From contig DQTM01000046.1 of NCBI GenBank assembly GCA_015662785.1, forward strand, positions 1 through 15,779: a stretch of DNA of 15,779 bases, in the 5' to 3' direction. The stretch's first letter is position 1, and every line of letters begins with the position of its first letter. Below, piece by piece: positions 6,423-14,369 of this stretch. The position numbers were made by a program, and so were the translations under genes. Below the pieces are notes generated by a model that saw only the letters and a program-made list of their open reading frames with translations, was not told where the DNA came from and made no database searches. This DNA is from Sulfurospirillum arcachonense (GTDB taxonomy: Bacteria; Campylobacterota; Campylobacteria; Campylobacterales; Sulfurospirillaceae).

Positions 6423-8227
6423 TTTACAACCTTTACAAAAGCATCTGTCGGACAAACATCATCTAAGCACGCTGCACAACCTATACATAAAAATGGATCA
6501 ATTTCTATTTTGTCATTTTCATTATAATGCATTGGAGGACATTTATATACTGTTGTACAGATATCACATGCTACACATTTTTCTTCATTAACTTCTGCAA
6601 AAACCTGAGGAAGTTTTTCTGGTGCTCTCTCTTTATCAAGAACACAAAACTCACGAATAACTGCAACAACTGGTCCAGTTGCTTCTTCGTATTTTGTTTT
6701 TATAAACTTCATAAAATCTATAGTTTTATCTATTTCTGGAGTATATTCATACTCGTGACACTCTACTCCACATCCTTCAACTATCTTTTTTATATCAATT
6801 TTACCTGGGTTGATACGCTCAGGAGTCTTTTGACGTCCTGTCATCGCTGTAGTTGAGTTGTCCAAGATAAGCAGTACAAATTTATGGTTTTGGTAAACAG
6901 CATTTATGAGTGGAGAAACTCCTGAGTGCATAAACGTACTATCACCCAAAGTTGCTACAACTGTTTTACTAGGATCTGCTATAGAAAAACCGCTCGCCAT
7001 AGAAATAGAAGCTCCCATACATAAAACAGTATCAATAGCTCCTTGGTTTAGTGCAAGTGTATAACAACCAATGTCAGATGGGTAGATTGATTTTTTCTTT
7101 TTAAATACTTTCATAACCGAGTAGTATACATCTCTATGAGGACAGCCTGGACAAAGGTTTGGAGGACGAACAGGAAGTTCATCTGCATACTTTTCACTTT
7201 TGTAAAATGAGTTTTTGTCTATAAGCCCTACGTTTGAGAAAGCCATAAGTACTTTGTCTTTTGTAAACTCATCTATCTTATGTACATCATTTGTAAGTTT
7301 TCCGTGAAGCTTAGGTGAGCTTAATTGCTCTTCTATACATGGATAAGGCTCTTCAAAAACTATCACTTTATCATAGTCGCCAAAAAGAGCTTCTATTTTT
7401 TCTTTTGGAAGAGGGTAAGGCATATCAAGTTTTAAAACATCAGCTTCAAGTTTCATCTCTTCAAGAGCTTCAATTACATAACCAGTACCAGTTCCACTTG
7501 TGAGACAAAGAGTTTTAGCACCTTTTAGTTTTTTTACTTTTGGCTCTATTAGTTCTGTCCAGTTGTACTCTTTGATAGCTTCAATTCTTGCAAACTGCTC
7601 TAAACCTTGTTTGAAACGACCAGCTGGAGGAACAGCAGCCCATCTTGTTATCTCTCTTTTGAATTCACCTTTTGGTGGATTGAAATCTAGTTTTTCATCA
7701 ACATCACAAATTTCTCTAGCGTGACACACTCTCATAACAGGACGAAGCATAGTAATCGTCTCAAATTTATGTGAAATCTCAATACCAAGTTTTACCATAT
7801 TGTAAGCTTCTTGAGGAGTAGCAGGGTCTAAAACTGGGATTTTAGCAAACTTCGCAAAACTTCTACTGTCTTGTTCTGTTTGAGATGAGTGAAAACCTGG
7901 ATCATCAGCAGCTATCAATAGCATTGCACCTTTAAGCCCAATGTAGGAAGCACTCATAAGTGCATCACTTGCAACATTGAGTCCAACTTGTTTCATTGTT
8001 GCACATGTTGTTCTTCCAGCAATTGCTCCTGCGTATGCTACTTCAAAACCAACTTTTTCATTAGTTGCCCACTCAGCATAAGCTTCAACGCCAAACTTAT
8101 CTCTAAATTTTGCAAAATTTCCTAAAATCTCACTAGATGGAGTCCCTGGATATCCTGACATCATGTCAACATTTGCATGAATCAGAGCCAATGCAATAGC
8201 ATCATTTCCCATTAAAATATTTTTCAT
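6419..8227 (-). CDS. iorA: Indolepyruvate:ferredoxin oxidoreductase, alpha subunit
   Basis: 602 residues, typical for IorA. Order of domains: an N-terminal pyrimidine-binding domain with SGYPGTP (24-30), a central transketolase C-like region, then a thiamine-diphosphate domain introduced by CPGCPHR (359-365) and DIGCYTL (385-391), with the TPP/Mg motif GDSTFMHSG (428-436) reaching NSTTAMTG (457-464). The C-terminus has two [4Fe-4S] ferredoxin motifs: C551, C554, C557, C563 and C581, C584, C587, C592. It converts arylpyruvates (indole-, phenyl- or hydroxyphenylpyruvate) and CoA to arylacetyl-CoA using ferredoxin, and is reversible in principle. It is the first gene of the operon iorA-iorB-paaK-ACT, has a plausible promoter upstream, and is divergent from the liv operon. 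Confidence 0.95.
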   Translation of the reverse strand: MKNILMGNDAIALALIHANVDMMSGYPGTPSSEILGNFAKFRDKFGVEAYAEWATNEKVGFEVAYAGAIAGRTTCATMKQVGLNVASDALMSASYIGLKGAMLLIAADDPGFHSSQTEQDSRSFAKFAKIPVLDPATPQEAYNMVKLGIEISHKFETITMLRPVMRVCHAREICDVDEKLDFNPPKGEFKREITRWAAVPPAGRFKQGLEQFARIEAIKEYNWTELIEPKVKKLKGAKTLCLTSGTGTGYVIEALEEMKLEADVLKLDMPYPLPKEKIEALFGDYDKVIVFEEPYPCIEEQLSSPKLHGKLTNDVHKIDEFTKDKVLMAFSNVGLIDKNSFYKSEKYADELPVRPPNLCPGCPHRDVYYSVMKVFKKKKSIYPSDIGCYTLALNQGAIDTVLCMGASISMASGFSIADPSKTVVATLGDSTFMHSGVSPLINAVYQNHKFVLLILDNSTTAMTGRQKTPERINPGKIDIKKIVEGCGVECHEYEYTPEIDKTIDFMKFIKTKYEEATGPVVAVIREFCVLDKERAPEKLPQVFAEVNEEKCVACDICTTVYKCPPMHYNENDKIEIDPFLCIGCAACLDDVCPTDAFVKVVK

Positions 8228-8300
8228 TATCCTGCCTATAGTTTAGTTGTAGCTTTTAGGGTATAAAATTAAAGTTTATAAATTCCTTATTCAACGTAAA

Positions 8301-8330
8301 ATTATACTTTATTGAGTCTACATGTAACAA
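8301..8330 (-). promoter_or_regulatory. Probable sigma-70-type promoter of the ior operon
   Basis: On the minus strand TTGTTA (8325-8330) and a perfect TATAAT (8301-8306) are 18 bases apart, predicting a 5' leader of about 65-70 bases before the iorA ATG. The palindrome TACATGTA (8319-8326) lies over the end of the -35 box and the spacer, where a bound regulator would block or alter RNA polymerase access. Confidence 0.55.
8319..8326. repeat. TACATGTA palindrome in the iorA promoter
   Basis: One of five copies of this 8-mer in the window (others at 28-35, 112-119, 3513-3520 and 9469-9476). This copy shares the longer word AGTCTACATGTAA with the copy at 108-120. It could be an operator or a dispersed genome-wide word; the coding copies favour the latter. 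Confidence 0.45.
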
Positions 8331-8468
8331 TTTACCCATTATAAATAGGACGTATATTATCTTATTTATATGTTAAGTTTTGGTAATAGATATAGAGTTT
8401 TGTTTAAATTTTTTATTTAAAAAGCAAAGTTAAAGAAAAAAACCACTATTTTAATTAAATGTCAGAAT

Positions 8469-8474
8469 GATAAT
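8469..8474 (+). promoter_or_regulatory. Possible -10 box for the liv operon
   Basis: GATAAT stands 45 bases before the livJ ATG after a T-rich stretch, without a recognisable -35 box. Other AT-rich hexamers in the region are nearly as good, so this is a weak call. Confidence 0.25.
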
Positions 8475-8519
8475 GGATAGATGCCATGGATTTTTGTAAA
8501 ACTTTAAGGAGAATATATT

Positions 8520-9668
8520 ATGTTAAAAAGGTTTATTTTAAGAGCCCTGGCTTTTCTACTGATTTCATCTTTTGTGGTACTAAATGCAAAAGAAACTATA
8601 AAGATAGGTGCTATTGTAGCAGCAACTGGTCCTGCTTCATTTTTAGGAGATCCTGAGCTTAAAACTCTGCAACACTATGTGGCTAAGATAAATGCACAAG
8701 GTGGTGTAAACGGGCAACAGATTGAGCTAATTCATTATGATACGGGAGCAAATCCTAAAAAAGCAGTTACTTTTACAAAAAGATTGATAAATCAAGATGA
8801 AGTAGTAGCTATAATTGGTCCATCAACTACTGGTGAAACTATGGCTATAATCAAGTTTGTAGAAAAAGTTGGCATTCCTTTGATGTCTATGGCTGGTTCA
8901 GTTGCTATTATAGATCCTGTTAAAAAATATGTATTTAAGATAGCTGCGACAGATAGAATGGCTTGTAAAAAAGTTATGCAAGATATGAACAAAAGAAATT
9001 TAACGAATTTAGCACTTATCTCAGGAAGTGGTGGATTTGGAAAATCTATGAGAAAACAGTGTAAAGAAGTAGCACCTAGTTTTGGTGTAAAAATAGTTGC
9101 TGATGAGACTTATGGTAAAAAAGATTCAGACATGACTTCTCAACTTTTGAAAATTAAAAATAATAAAGATGTTCAAGTTGTACTGAACCCAGGTTTTGGA
9201 CAAGGTCCAGCAATTGTAACAAAAAACTATGTTCAACTTAAAATAAAACATCCACTTTATCAATCTCATGGTGTAGCTTCAAAGAAGTTTATAGAAATTG
9301 CAGGAAGCGCAGCTGAAGGTGTAAGAGTTGTTGCTCCACCAGTTGTGGTTGCTGATAAACTTGATGATTCAGTAGCAATAAAAAAAGTGGCACTTGCGTA
9401 TAAAAATGAGTATGAGAAAGCATTTAACTCTCAGGTATCTAGTTTTGGTGGACACGCTTATGATGCTTTACATGTAATAGTAGATGCTATCAAACGTGCA
9501 AACTCAACTGAGCCAAGTAAAATTAGAGATGCAATTGAGAAAACTCAGGGTTTTGAGGGTGTTGATGGAATCGTTAATCTTAGTGCAACTGATCACTTAG
9601 GATTAGATACAGAGACAGGTATGATTATGTTAGAGATAAAAAATGGCGATTGGACAATAGTAAAATAA
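8520..9668 (+). CDS. livJ: Branched-chain amino-acid-type ABC transporter, periplasmic binding protein
   Basis: 382 residues. A signal peptide is clear: MLKR, a hydrophobic core to about residue 21, and cleavage probably after LNA (A23). The mature protein begins KETIKIGAIVAATGPASFLG, the standard start of Leu/Ile/Val-binding-type (Peripla_BP_6) proteins. GPSTTGETMA, near residues 100-109, is the usual ligand-loop region. It captures the substrate in the periplasm and delivers it to LivHM. Family members bind branched-chain or aromatic amino acids, but also amides and aromatic acids, so the ligand is open. The divergent ior-paaK genes make an aromatic or branched substrate likely. The ATG has a strong AAGGAG nine bases upstream and leads the livJHMGF operon. 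Confidence 0.92.
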   Translation: MLKRFILRALAFLLISSFVVLNAKETIKIGAIVAATGPASFLGDPELKTLQHYVAKINAQGGVNGQQIELIHYDTGANPKKAVTFTKRLINQDEVVAIIGPSTTGETMAIIKFVEKVGIPLMSMAGSVAIIDPVKKYVFKIAATDRMACKKVMQDMNKRNLTNLALISGSGGFGKSMRKQCKEVAPSFGVKIVADETYGKKDSDMTSQLLKIKNNKDVQVVLNPGFGQGPAIVTKNYVQLKIKHPLYQSHGVASKKFIEIAGSAAEGVRVVAPPVVVADKLDDSVAIKKVALAYKNEYEKAFNSQVSSFGGHAYDALHVIVDAIKRANSTEPSKIRDAIEKTQGFEGVDGIVNLSATDHLGLDTETGMIMLEIKNGDWTIVK

Positions 9669-9671
9669 ATT

Positions 9672-10541
9672 ATGATTGAACTTTTTGGTTACTTACTCTC
9701 AGGAGTTACGGTAGGGTTTATATATACACTTGTAGGACTTGGTTTTACAGTTATATATAACTCTAGTGGTATTATAAACTTTTCGCAAGGTGAGTTCGTG
9801 ATGGCAGGTGGTATGTCTACAGTGTTTCTAATATACGCTGGACTACCGCTTGGTGTCGCTTTTGTTTTAGCAATTTTAATTACATCTATGATAGGGATAG
9901 TTTTGTATAAACTTATCTCTTTTTCACGAGATAGTTCACAAATATCGCTTATTATTCTTACTTTGGGATTTGCTATATTTTTACGAGGATTAGCACAAAT
10001 TATATTTGATAAGCAACTTCATACTATGCCATCTTTTGTAGGCGAAGGTGCTTTTGAAATATTTGAAACTACTCTTTCATATCAAGCTTTGTTGATTATG
10101 GTTGTTGCTAGTGCTATTGTTATCTCTTTGTATCTGTTTTTTCAAAAGACAAAAACAGGTCAAGCTATGGTCGCGGCTTCAAACAATGTAGACGCTGCAA
10201 AACTCATGGGCATAAATATAAAAAAGATACTCATACTTAACTTTGCTATCTCAGCAGTTATCGCTTCTATTGGAGGGATTTTACTTACTCCTATTACTTC
10301 AACTAGCTATGAAGTCGGAATTATGTTAGGACTTAAAGGCTTTTGTGCTGCAATCATCGGTGGGCTTGGAACACCTTTTGGAGCAGTTGCAGGAGGATTA
10401 CTTTTAGGTATATTGGAGTCTTTGGTTGCTGGCTATATTTCTAGTGAGTACAAAGACGCTGTTGCTTTTGTTGTTCTTCTTGCAATTTTGTTTTTTATGC
10501 CAGGTGGGATTTTTGGCAATCTAAAATCTCAAAGGGTTTGA
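9672..10541 (+). CDS. livH: Branched-chain amino-acid-type ABC transporter permease LivH
   Basis: 289 residues, the usual length, with about eight hydrophobic segments. Family marks include VIYNSSGIINFSQGEFVMAG near residues 28-47 and the cytoplasmic coupling loop AAKLMGINIKKILILNFAIS in the second half, which docks on the ATPases. The C-terminus ends with the LivH-like AILFFMPGGIFG. It forms the inner-membrane channel with LivM. It starts three bases after livJ ends and is followed one base later by livM, so it is within the same operon. Confidence 0.93.
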   Translation: MIELFGYLLSGVTVGFIYTLVGLGFTVIYNSSGIINFSQGEFVMAGGMSTVFLIYAGLPLGVAFVLAILITSMIGIVLYKLISFSRDSSQISLIILTLGFAIFLRGLAQIIFDKQLHTMPSFVGEGAFEIFETTLSYQALLIMVVASAIVISLYLFFQKTKTGQAMVAASNNVDAAKLMGINIKKILILNFAISAVIASIGGILLTPITSTSYEVGIMLGLKGFCAAIIGGLGTPFGAVAGGLLLGILESLVAGYISSEYKDAVAFVVLLAILFFMPGGIFGNLKSQRV

Positions 10542-10542
10542 T

Positions 10543-11499
10543 ATGCTAAAAAGATATAATATAAATAATCAGATACTTTTACTTACTGGAATATTGATAA
10601 TAATACCATTTTTCTTTCAAAATGATTTTTACTATGAAATAGCAATTCTTTCAATACTAAATGCACTTATTGTTATAGGACTTAATTTACTTATGGGTTA
10701 TGCAGGACAAGTTAGTTTAGGTCATGGGGCTTTTGCTGGTCTTGGAGCTTATATATCGGTTGTGCTTACTTCAAACTATGGTCTGAATCCACTGCTTAGT
10801 ATATTTATCTCTGTTGTGATTATGGGACTATTGGCATTTATAATTTCAAAACCTATTTTGAAATTAAAAGGACATTATTTAGCTATGGCAACTCTTGGTA
10901 TTGGCATTATCATCAATATTATATTAGAAGTTGAAGAGGAGTTTACTGGTGGTGTTGATGGCATGAGTGTAGACAGTTTTGTAGTTTTTGGCTATGAATT
11001 AAGTGATAGCATTGATTGGTATATTTTGTGTGCTGTTTTGCTTGTTTTTGCTATCTGGGCATTTGAAAATCTTATAAAATCACCTTTTGGAAGACTGCTT
11101 CGCTCAATTCATGATAGTGAAAAAGCAGCTGATAGTGTTGGCATAGATGTATCTTACTACAAAAGTATAGTATTTGTTATTTCTGTTGTCATTGCTACGA
11201 TTGCCGGAAGTCTGTATGCTTTTTTCTCAGGATTTATCTCTCCTCAAGAGGCTTCATTTACTCACTCTATTGAGTTAGTTGTGATGGTTGTTCTTGGTGG
11301 ACTAGGACGTGTATATGGGGCTTTGTTTGGTGCTGTTATATTAACTGTACTTCCTCAGTTGTTAACGTCATTTGAAGATTATGAGACTATGGTATTTGGT
11401 ATGATTATTATAGCTGTTATGATATTTATGCCAAAAGGGATTGTATCACTTTTTGATAAAGTAGTGAAAAAAAAGGAGCAAAGTAATGCTTCAAGTTAG
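10543..11499 (+). CDS. livM: Branched-chain amino-acid-type ABC transporter permease LivM
   Basis: 318 residues with about nine to ten hydrophobic segments. The LivM signature LLMGYAGQVSLGHGAFAGLG is present at about residues 48-67, and the coupling loop RSIHDSEKAADSVGIDVSYY near 186-205. The end has VLGGLGRVYGALFGAVILTV and IFMPKGIVSLF. It pairs with LivH in the inner membrane. The start ATG follows AAAGGG. The last 14 bases overlap the start of livG, so translation of the two is coupled. Confidence 0.93.
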   Translation: MLKRYNINNQILLLTGILIIIPFFFQNDFYYEIAILSILNALIVIGLNLLMGYAGQVSLGHGAFAGLGAYISVVLTSNYGLNPLLSIFISVVIMGLLAFIISKPILKLKGHYLAMATLGIGIIINIILEVEEEFTGGVDGMSVDSFVVFGYELSDSIDWYILCAVLLVFAIWAFENLIKSPFGRLLRSIHDSEKAADSVGIDVSYYKSIVFVISVVIATIAGSLYAFFSGFISPQEASFTHSIELVVMVVLGGLGRVYGALFGAVILTVLPQLLTSFEDYETMVFGMIIIAVMIFMPKGIVSLFDKVVKKKEQSNASS

Positions 11500-12253
11500 T
11501 CATGTAACAAAAAAATTTGGTGGAGTAAAAGCTGTTGATGATTTTAGTTTTAATGTAAAAAAAGGAACTATTCACTCTATCATTGGACCAAATGGTGCAG
11601 GTAAAACAACGCTAGTCAATATGATAACAGGTGTTTATAAAGTGGACTCAGGAACAGTTTTTTTAGATGGTAGCGATATAACTAATCTTGCAACAAATAA
11701 ACTAGTTCATCGTGGAGTTTGTAGAACTTTTCAGCACTTAGAGATATGTGGAAATCTTACGGTTATAGAGAATGTTATGCTAGGATTTGATAAGTATATG
11801 GATAAAAACATACTACGTTCTTGTTTTAGAGCAAGCTCAATTTTGGAAGATGAAAAGAGGTATTTTAAAAGAGGAATGCATCTTTTAGACTTGATTGGAT
11901 TGGCTGATTTTGCTGATTTTGAAGCTAAAAACTTATCTTATGGTATATTGAAAAAGTTAGAGATTATACGTGCATTGGCAACTAGCCCTGAGGTGATGCT
12001 TTTAGATGAACCTGTTGCAGGGCTAAATCCAAAAGAGACACAAGAGGTTTCAGAGCTAATTAAAACAGTTGTTGCAGATGAACTTACGGTTATACTTGTT
12101 GAGCATGACATGAAGATGATTATGCAAATTTCTGATCACATTACAGTTATGAATTTTGGTCAAAAATTAGCTGAAGGAACACCTTCCGAGATAGTAAATA
12201 ATGAAGAAGTTATAAAAGCATATTTAGGAAGTGGAGCTCTTAATGGAAAATAA
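11486..12253 (+). CDS. livG: Branched-chain amino-acid-type ABC transporter ATPase LivG
   Basis: 255 residues. Walker A GPNGAGKTT (34-42), Q-loop Q83, signature LSYGI (150-154), Walker B VMLLDEP (170-176) and switch H207 are all present, so the ATPase should be active. The signature has Ile where LivG proteins usually have Gln (LSYGQ), a small departure. NPKETQEVSELI and the C-terminal EEVIKAYLG tail are typical of LivG. It works with LivF to drive import. The start overlaps livM and is served by AAGGAG within the livM coding sequence. Confidence 0.93.
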   Translation: MLQVSHVTKKFGGVKAVDDFSFNVKKGTIHSIIGPNGAGKTTLVNMITGVYKVDSGTVFLDGSDITNLATNKLVHRGVCRTFQHLEICGNLTVIENVMLGFDKYMDKNILRSCFRASSILEDEKRYFKRGMHLLDLIGLADFADFEAKNLSYGILKKLEIIRALATSPEVMLLDEPVAGLNPKETQEVSELIKTVVADELTVILVEHDMKMIMQISDHITVMNFGQKLAEGTPSEIVNNEEVIKAYLGSGALNGK

Positions 12254-12956
12254 TATACTAAAAATAGAGAATTTAAGTTGTAATTATAGTCAAATTATAG
12301 CTTTAGAAGATATTTCTTTAGAGATAAATAAGGGAGAAATTGTATCTTTGATTGGTGCAAATGGAGCTGGAAAAACTACACTTTTAAGAACAATTAGTGC
12401 TTTAAACAAACCAAAAAATGGAACTATATTTTTCGATGGAAAAGATATAACAAAACTAGACTCTGATAAAAGAGTGGGTTTGGGTATCGCTCAAGTTCCA
12501 GAAGGAAGAGGGCTTTTTACTATTCTTAGTGTAGAGCAAAACTTGAAACTTGGAGCATATAGTAGAAAAAATAAAAATATTGATGAAGATTTAGAATATG
12601 TTTACAAGAAGTTTCCAATTTTAAGAGAGAAAAAAAATGATTATGCAGGAACACTCTCAGGTGGGCAACAACAGATGGTTGCTGTTGGACGAGCTTTGAT
12701 GAGTAAGCCAAAACTTCTTTTACTAGATGAGCCTAGCATGGGGTTAGCTCCTATAGTAGTAGAAGAGATTTTTGATGTTATTACTACTCTAAGAGATATG
12801 GGAACTACTATATTTGTTGTTGAACAAAATGCATTTTTAGCTCTTAGTATATCTGATAGAGCTTACGTTCTTGAAAATGGGCGTGTTGCAATTAGTGGAA
12901 AATCAAAAGATATGTTAAATGATAGTAGAGTAAAAGAGGCTTACTTAGGGGCCTAG
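12243..12956 (+). CDS. livF: Branched-chain amino-acid-type ABC transporter ATPase LivF
   Basis: 237 residues. Walker A GANGAGKTT (38-46), signature LSGGQQQ (138-144), Walker B LLLLDEP (158-164), then VVEQN at the switch position, where LivF proteins carry Gln instead of His. It also has the LivF marks PEGRGLF and YVLENGR. I chose ATG 12243, six bases after GGAG, in preference to an in-frame GTG at 12231; it overlaps the livG end by 11 bases. The stop TAG abuts the stop codon of the converging minus-strand gene with no base between, so no terminator separates the two operons. Confidence 0.93.
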   Translation: MENNILKIENLSCNYSQIIALEDISLEINKGEIVSLIGANGAGKTTLLRTISALNKPKNGTIFFDGKDITKLDSDKRVGLGIAQVPEGRGLFTILSVEQNLKLGAYSRKNKNIDEDLEYVYKKFPILREKKNDYAGTLSGGQQQMVAVGRALMSKPKLLLLDEPSMGLAPIVVEEIFDVITTLRDMGTTIFVVEQNAFLALSISDRAYVLENGRVAISGKSKDMLNDSRVKEAYLGA

Positions 12957-13178
12957 TTAATGTGACTCCAAAAATACTTTTGTTTGTTTGATTTTTTTCA
13001 TTGCTTCCAAAGTTTTTTGTTTTTTACTGTCTACAAGTTTTATTGCTTCACCAATAAGAGCTAAAGCTTCTTCCGCTTCTTGCTTTGAATCATAATTTGG
13101 GAGCTCTTTAGTAAGAGTCCCAATTTTTGTGATATCTTCTTCGATAATAGCTATTTTAAGGCTATTTAGCCATGTCAT
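12957..13178 (-). CDS. Small helical protein downstream of fliS (possible FliT-like chaperone)
   Basis: 73 residues from the chosen ATG (13176-13178), beginning MTWLNSLKIAIIEEDITKIG. It is almost entirely helical and charged (Lys/Glu-rich), without membrane or signal segments. Small helical proteins at this place after fliS often act as flagellar export chaperones (FliT-like), but the sequence itself does not prove this and I recognise no family. The frame is open upstream to an ATG at 13223, but that longer start would lie deep inside fliS. The nearer ATG has AAAGAGA in front and overlaps only the end of the ancestral fliS frame. It appears intact, unlike fliS and fliD. Confidence 0.6.
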   Translation of the reverse strand: MTWLNSLKIAIIEEDITKIGTLTKELPNYDSKQEAEEALALIGEAIKLVDSKKQKTLEAMKKIKQTKVFLESH

Positions 13179-13541
13179 AAGCTGTCTCTTTATTTCATGC
13201 TGCAAGAAGTGTTTTTGTAACATCTATAACTTCTTCTAGCTTTTTAGTATCATTATTTATATTAGCTTCTGTTAGCAGTCTAATTTGGTGAGTGTAAAGA
13301 CCACTTAGGTAGTGTGCAATCTCTCCACCATCATAATTTAAAGAGTTAAGTAGTTCTGAAAATATAGCTGTTGTTCTATTAATCCAATATACTTTTTTTC
13401 AGTATCTTCAAGTTCAATTGATCTTTTAGCTTGTGAAGCAAATTTTAGTATTCCTTCATATAGCATTTTTATTAATTTTTCTGAAGATTCTATTGATACG
13501 TTATTTTGAGAATATGCTGAATAAGCTAAATTTGATCTCAT
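13162..13541 (-). pseudogene. fliS: Flagellin export chaperone FliS, disrupted
   Basis: FliS binds the flagellin C-terminus in the cytoplasm and prevents early polymerisation. Translation starts well (ATG 13539-13541, AAAAAGG upstream, MRSNLAYSAYSQNNVSIESS) but shifts frame at a run of seven A on the minus strand (13393-13399). The ORF then ends after 67 residues at 13338. One extra A restores the family sequence: VYWINRTTAIFSELLNSL, then GGEIAHYLSGLYTHQIRLL, then VIDVTKTLLAA. That frame then meets TGA at 13195-13197, exactly where FliS proteins have the conserved Trp of LLEAW. Beyond it NKETAYDMAK continues to TAG at 13162. Restored length is 126 codons, equal to Helicobacter pylori FliS. 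Two independent lesions argue for decay. Confidence 0.85.
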
Positions 13542-13553
13542 TATTTTTCCTTT

Positions 13554-14303
13554 TTAGTTATCTGCGTATGATGCTTCTATCATCATTGATAGAGATTGAA
13601 ATTGTGAATTTAGTTGACCAATAATACCATCATATGCTGCAAATCTTGCAACCATTGTGGCATATTTTGCATCAAGTCTTGTCATCGTAGTTATTCTTTC
13701 TGTTTCAAGAGATTTTTTTTGATTTTCCAAACTTTTTTCTAAAAGACCAAGTGTTGAATTATCACCAGACAATAAGTTTCTTAGATTATCGTTAAATGTT
13801 GAAAAGACACCTGTAGTTGTCTCGCTTGTTCCTCTGACAGTCCCTTCACTAAAACCAATAGAGGCAAGTTTTACACTATCTCCGGTTATCTCTATATCAT
13901 AACCACTACTACTTTTTAGTACGATATAACTATTAGAATTATCTAGTTTAGCTTCTATACCTGAAATATTTGCACTATTAATAGCATTTTTAAGAGCTAT
14001 TGCATTTTCGGAGGCTGTCCCTGTTAAACTTACTACTATATCAGTTCCATTTATGTTAAAATCACCAGTTGTTATGTCTGTAACACCAGCACTAATGATT
14101 GAGCCTACTTTTAATGTGGTATCAACAGTTGTGACTCCTCTAAAAAAGCTTTCTACTTCTTTTGAATCAGCTGATAACTTTTCATCTATTATTGATTTAT
14201 CAAACTCCAATATCCCTGCATCATTTAATGCTATGCCATATTCTACTAAGCTTCTACCTTTTTCATCCACTGAGAGCAGTTGGCTATTTATCATTGATTT
14301 CAT
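13554..14303 (-). CDS. fliD: FliD C-terminal ORF (249 residues)
   Basis: This is the remainder of fliD from the first Met after the premature stop (MKSMINSQLLSVDEKGRSLV). It shows the FliD C-terminal family features: SLVEYGIALNDAGILEFD, VESFFRG, and the final helical NQKKSLETERITTMTRLDAK. No ribosome binding site of note precedes the Met, so this piece is probably not translated as a separate protein. Confidence 0.5.
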   Translation of the reverse strand: MKSMINSQLLSVDEKGRSLVEYGIALNDAGILEFDKSIIDEKLSADSKEVESFFRGVTTVDTTLKVGSIISAGVTDITTGDFNINGTDIVVSLTGTASENAIALKNAINSANISGIEAKLDNSNSYIVLKSSSGYDIEITGDSVKLASIGFSEGTVRGTSETTTGVFSTFNDNLRNLLSGDNSTLGLLEKSLENQKKSLETERITTMTRLDAKYATMVARFAAYDGIIGQLNSQFQSLSMMIEASYADN

Positions 14304-14369
14304 AGTTACAATTTCACTAACACCTTGAAATGTTCCTGTTGCTTTTGAATCAAGATCATATTTTGTTGC

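Larger units (their letters stand above)
8228..8519. promoter_or_regulatory. Divergent control region between iorA and livJ
   Basis: These 292 bp are very AT-rich and have no convincing ORF. They hold the iorA promoter (8301-8330, minus strand), a TACATGTA palindrome (8319-8326), a TTAATTAA palindrome (8451-8458), a weak -10-like GATAAT for livJ (8469-8474) and the livJ ribosome binding site AAGGAG (8506-8511). Shared control of uptake and metabolism from one short region is likely but not shown. Confidence 0.6.

Noticed and set aside
5889..6455. Longer iorB start giving 11 extra residues (MSDRCFCKGCK).
   Set aside because: The extra residues lie over the end of iorA in another frame, while the inner ATG has the ATGA overlap and begins the conserved domain directly.
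6527..6856. A 109-residue plus-strand reading frame with a Cys- and Phe-rich product.
   Set aside because: It lies wholly opposite the ferredoxin and thiamine domains of iorA, and its odd composition is the reverse of Lys- and Glu-rich codons.
12940..12990. Bidirectional terminator between livF and the flagellar genes.
   Set aside because: I looked for a GC stem with T runs at the junction and found none; only AT-rich coding sequence is present.
13162..13541. UGA read as Trp (altered genetic code) to explain the TGA in fliS.
   Set aside because: Trp is coded by TGG throughout the window and TGA is used as a genuine stop in iorA and livH, and fliS also has a frameshift that recoding would not repair.
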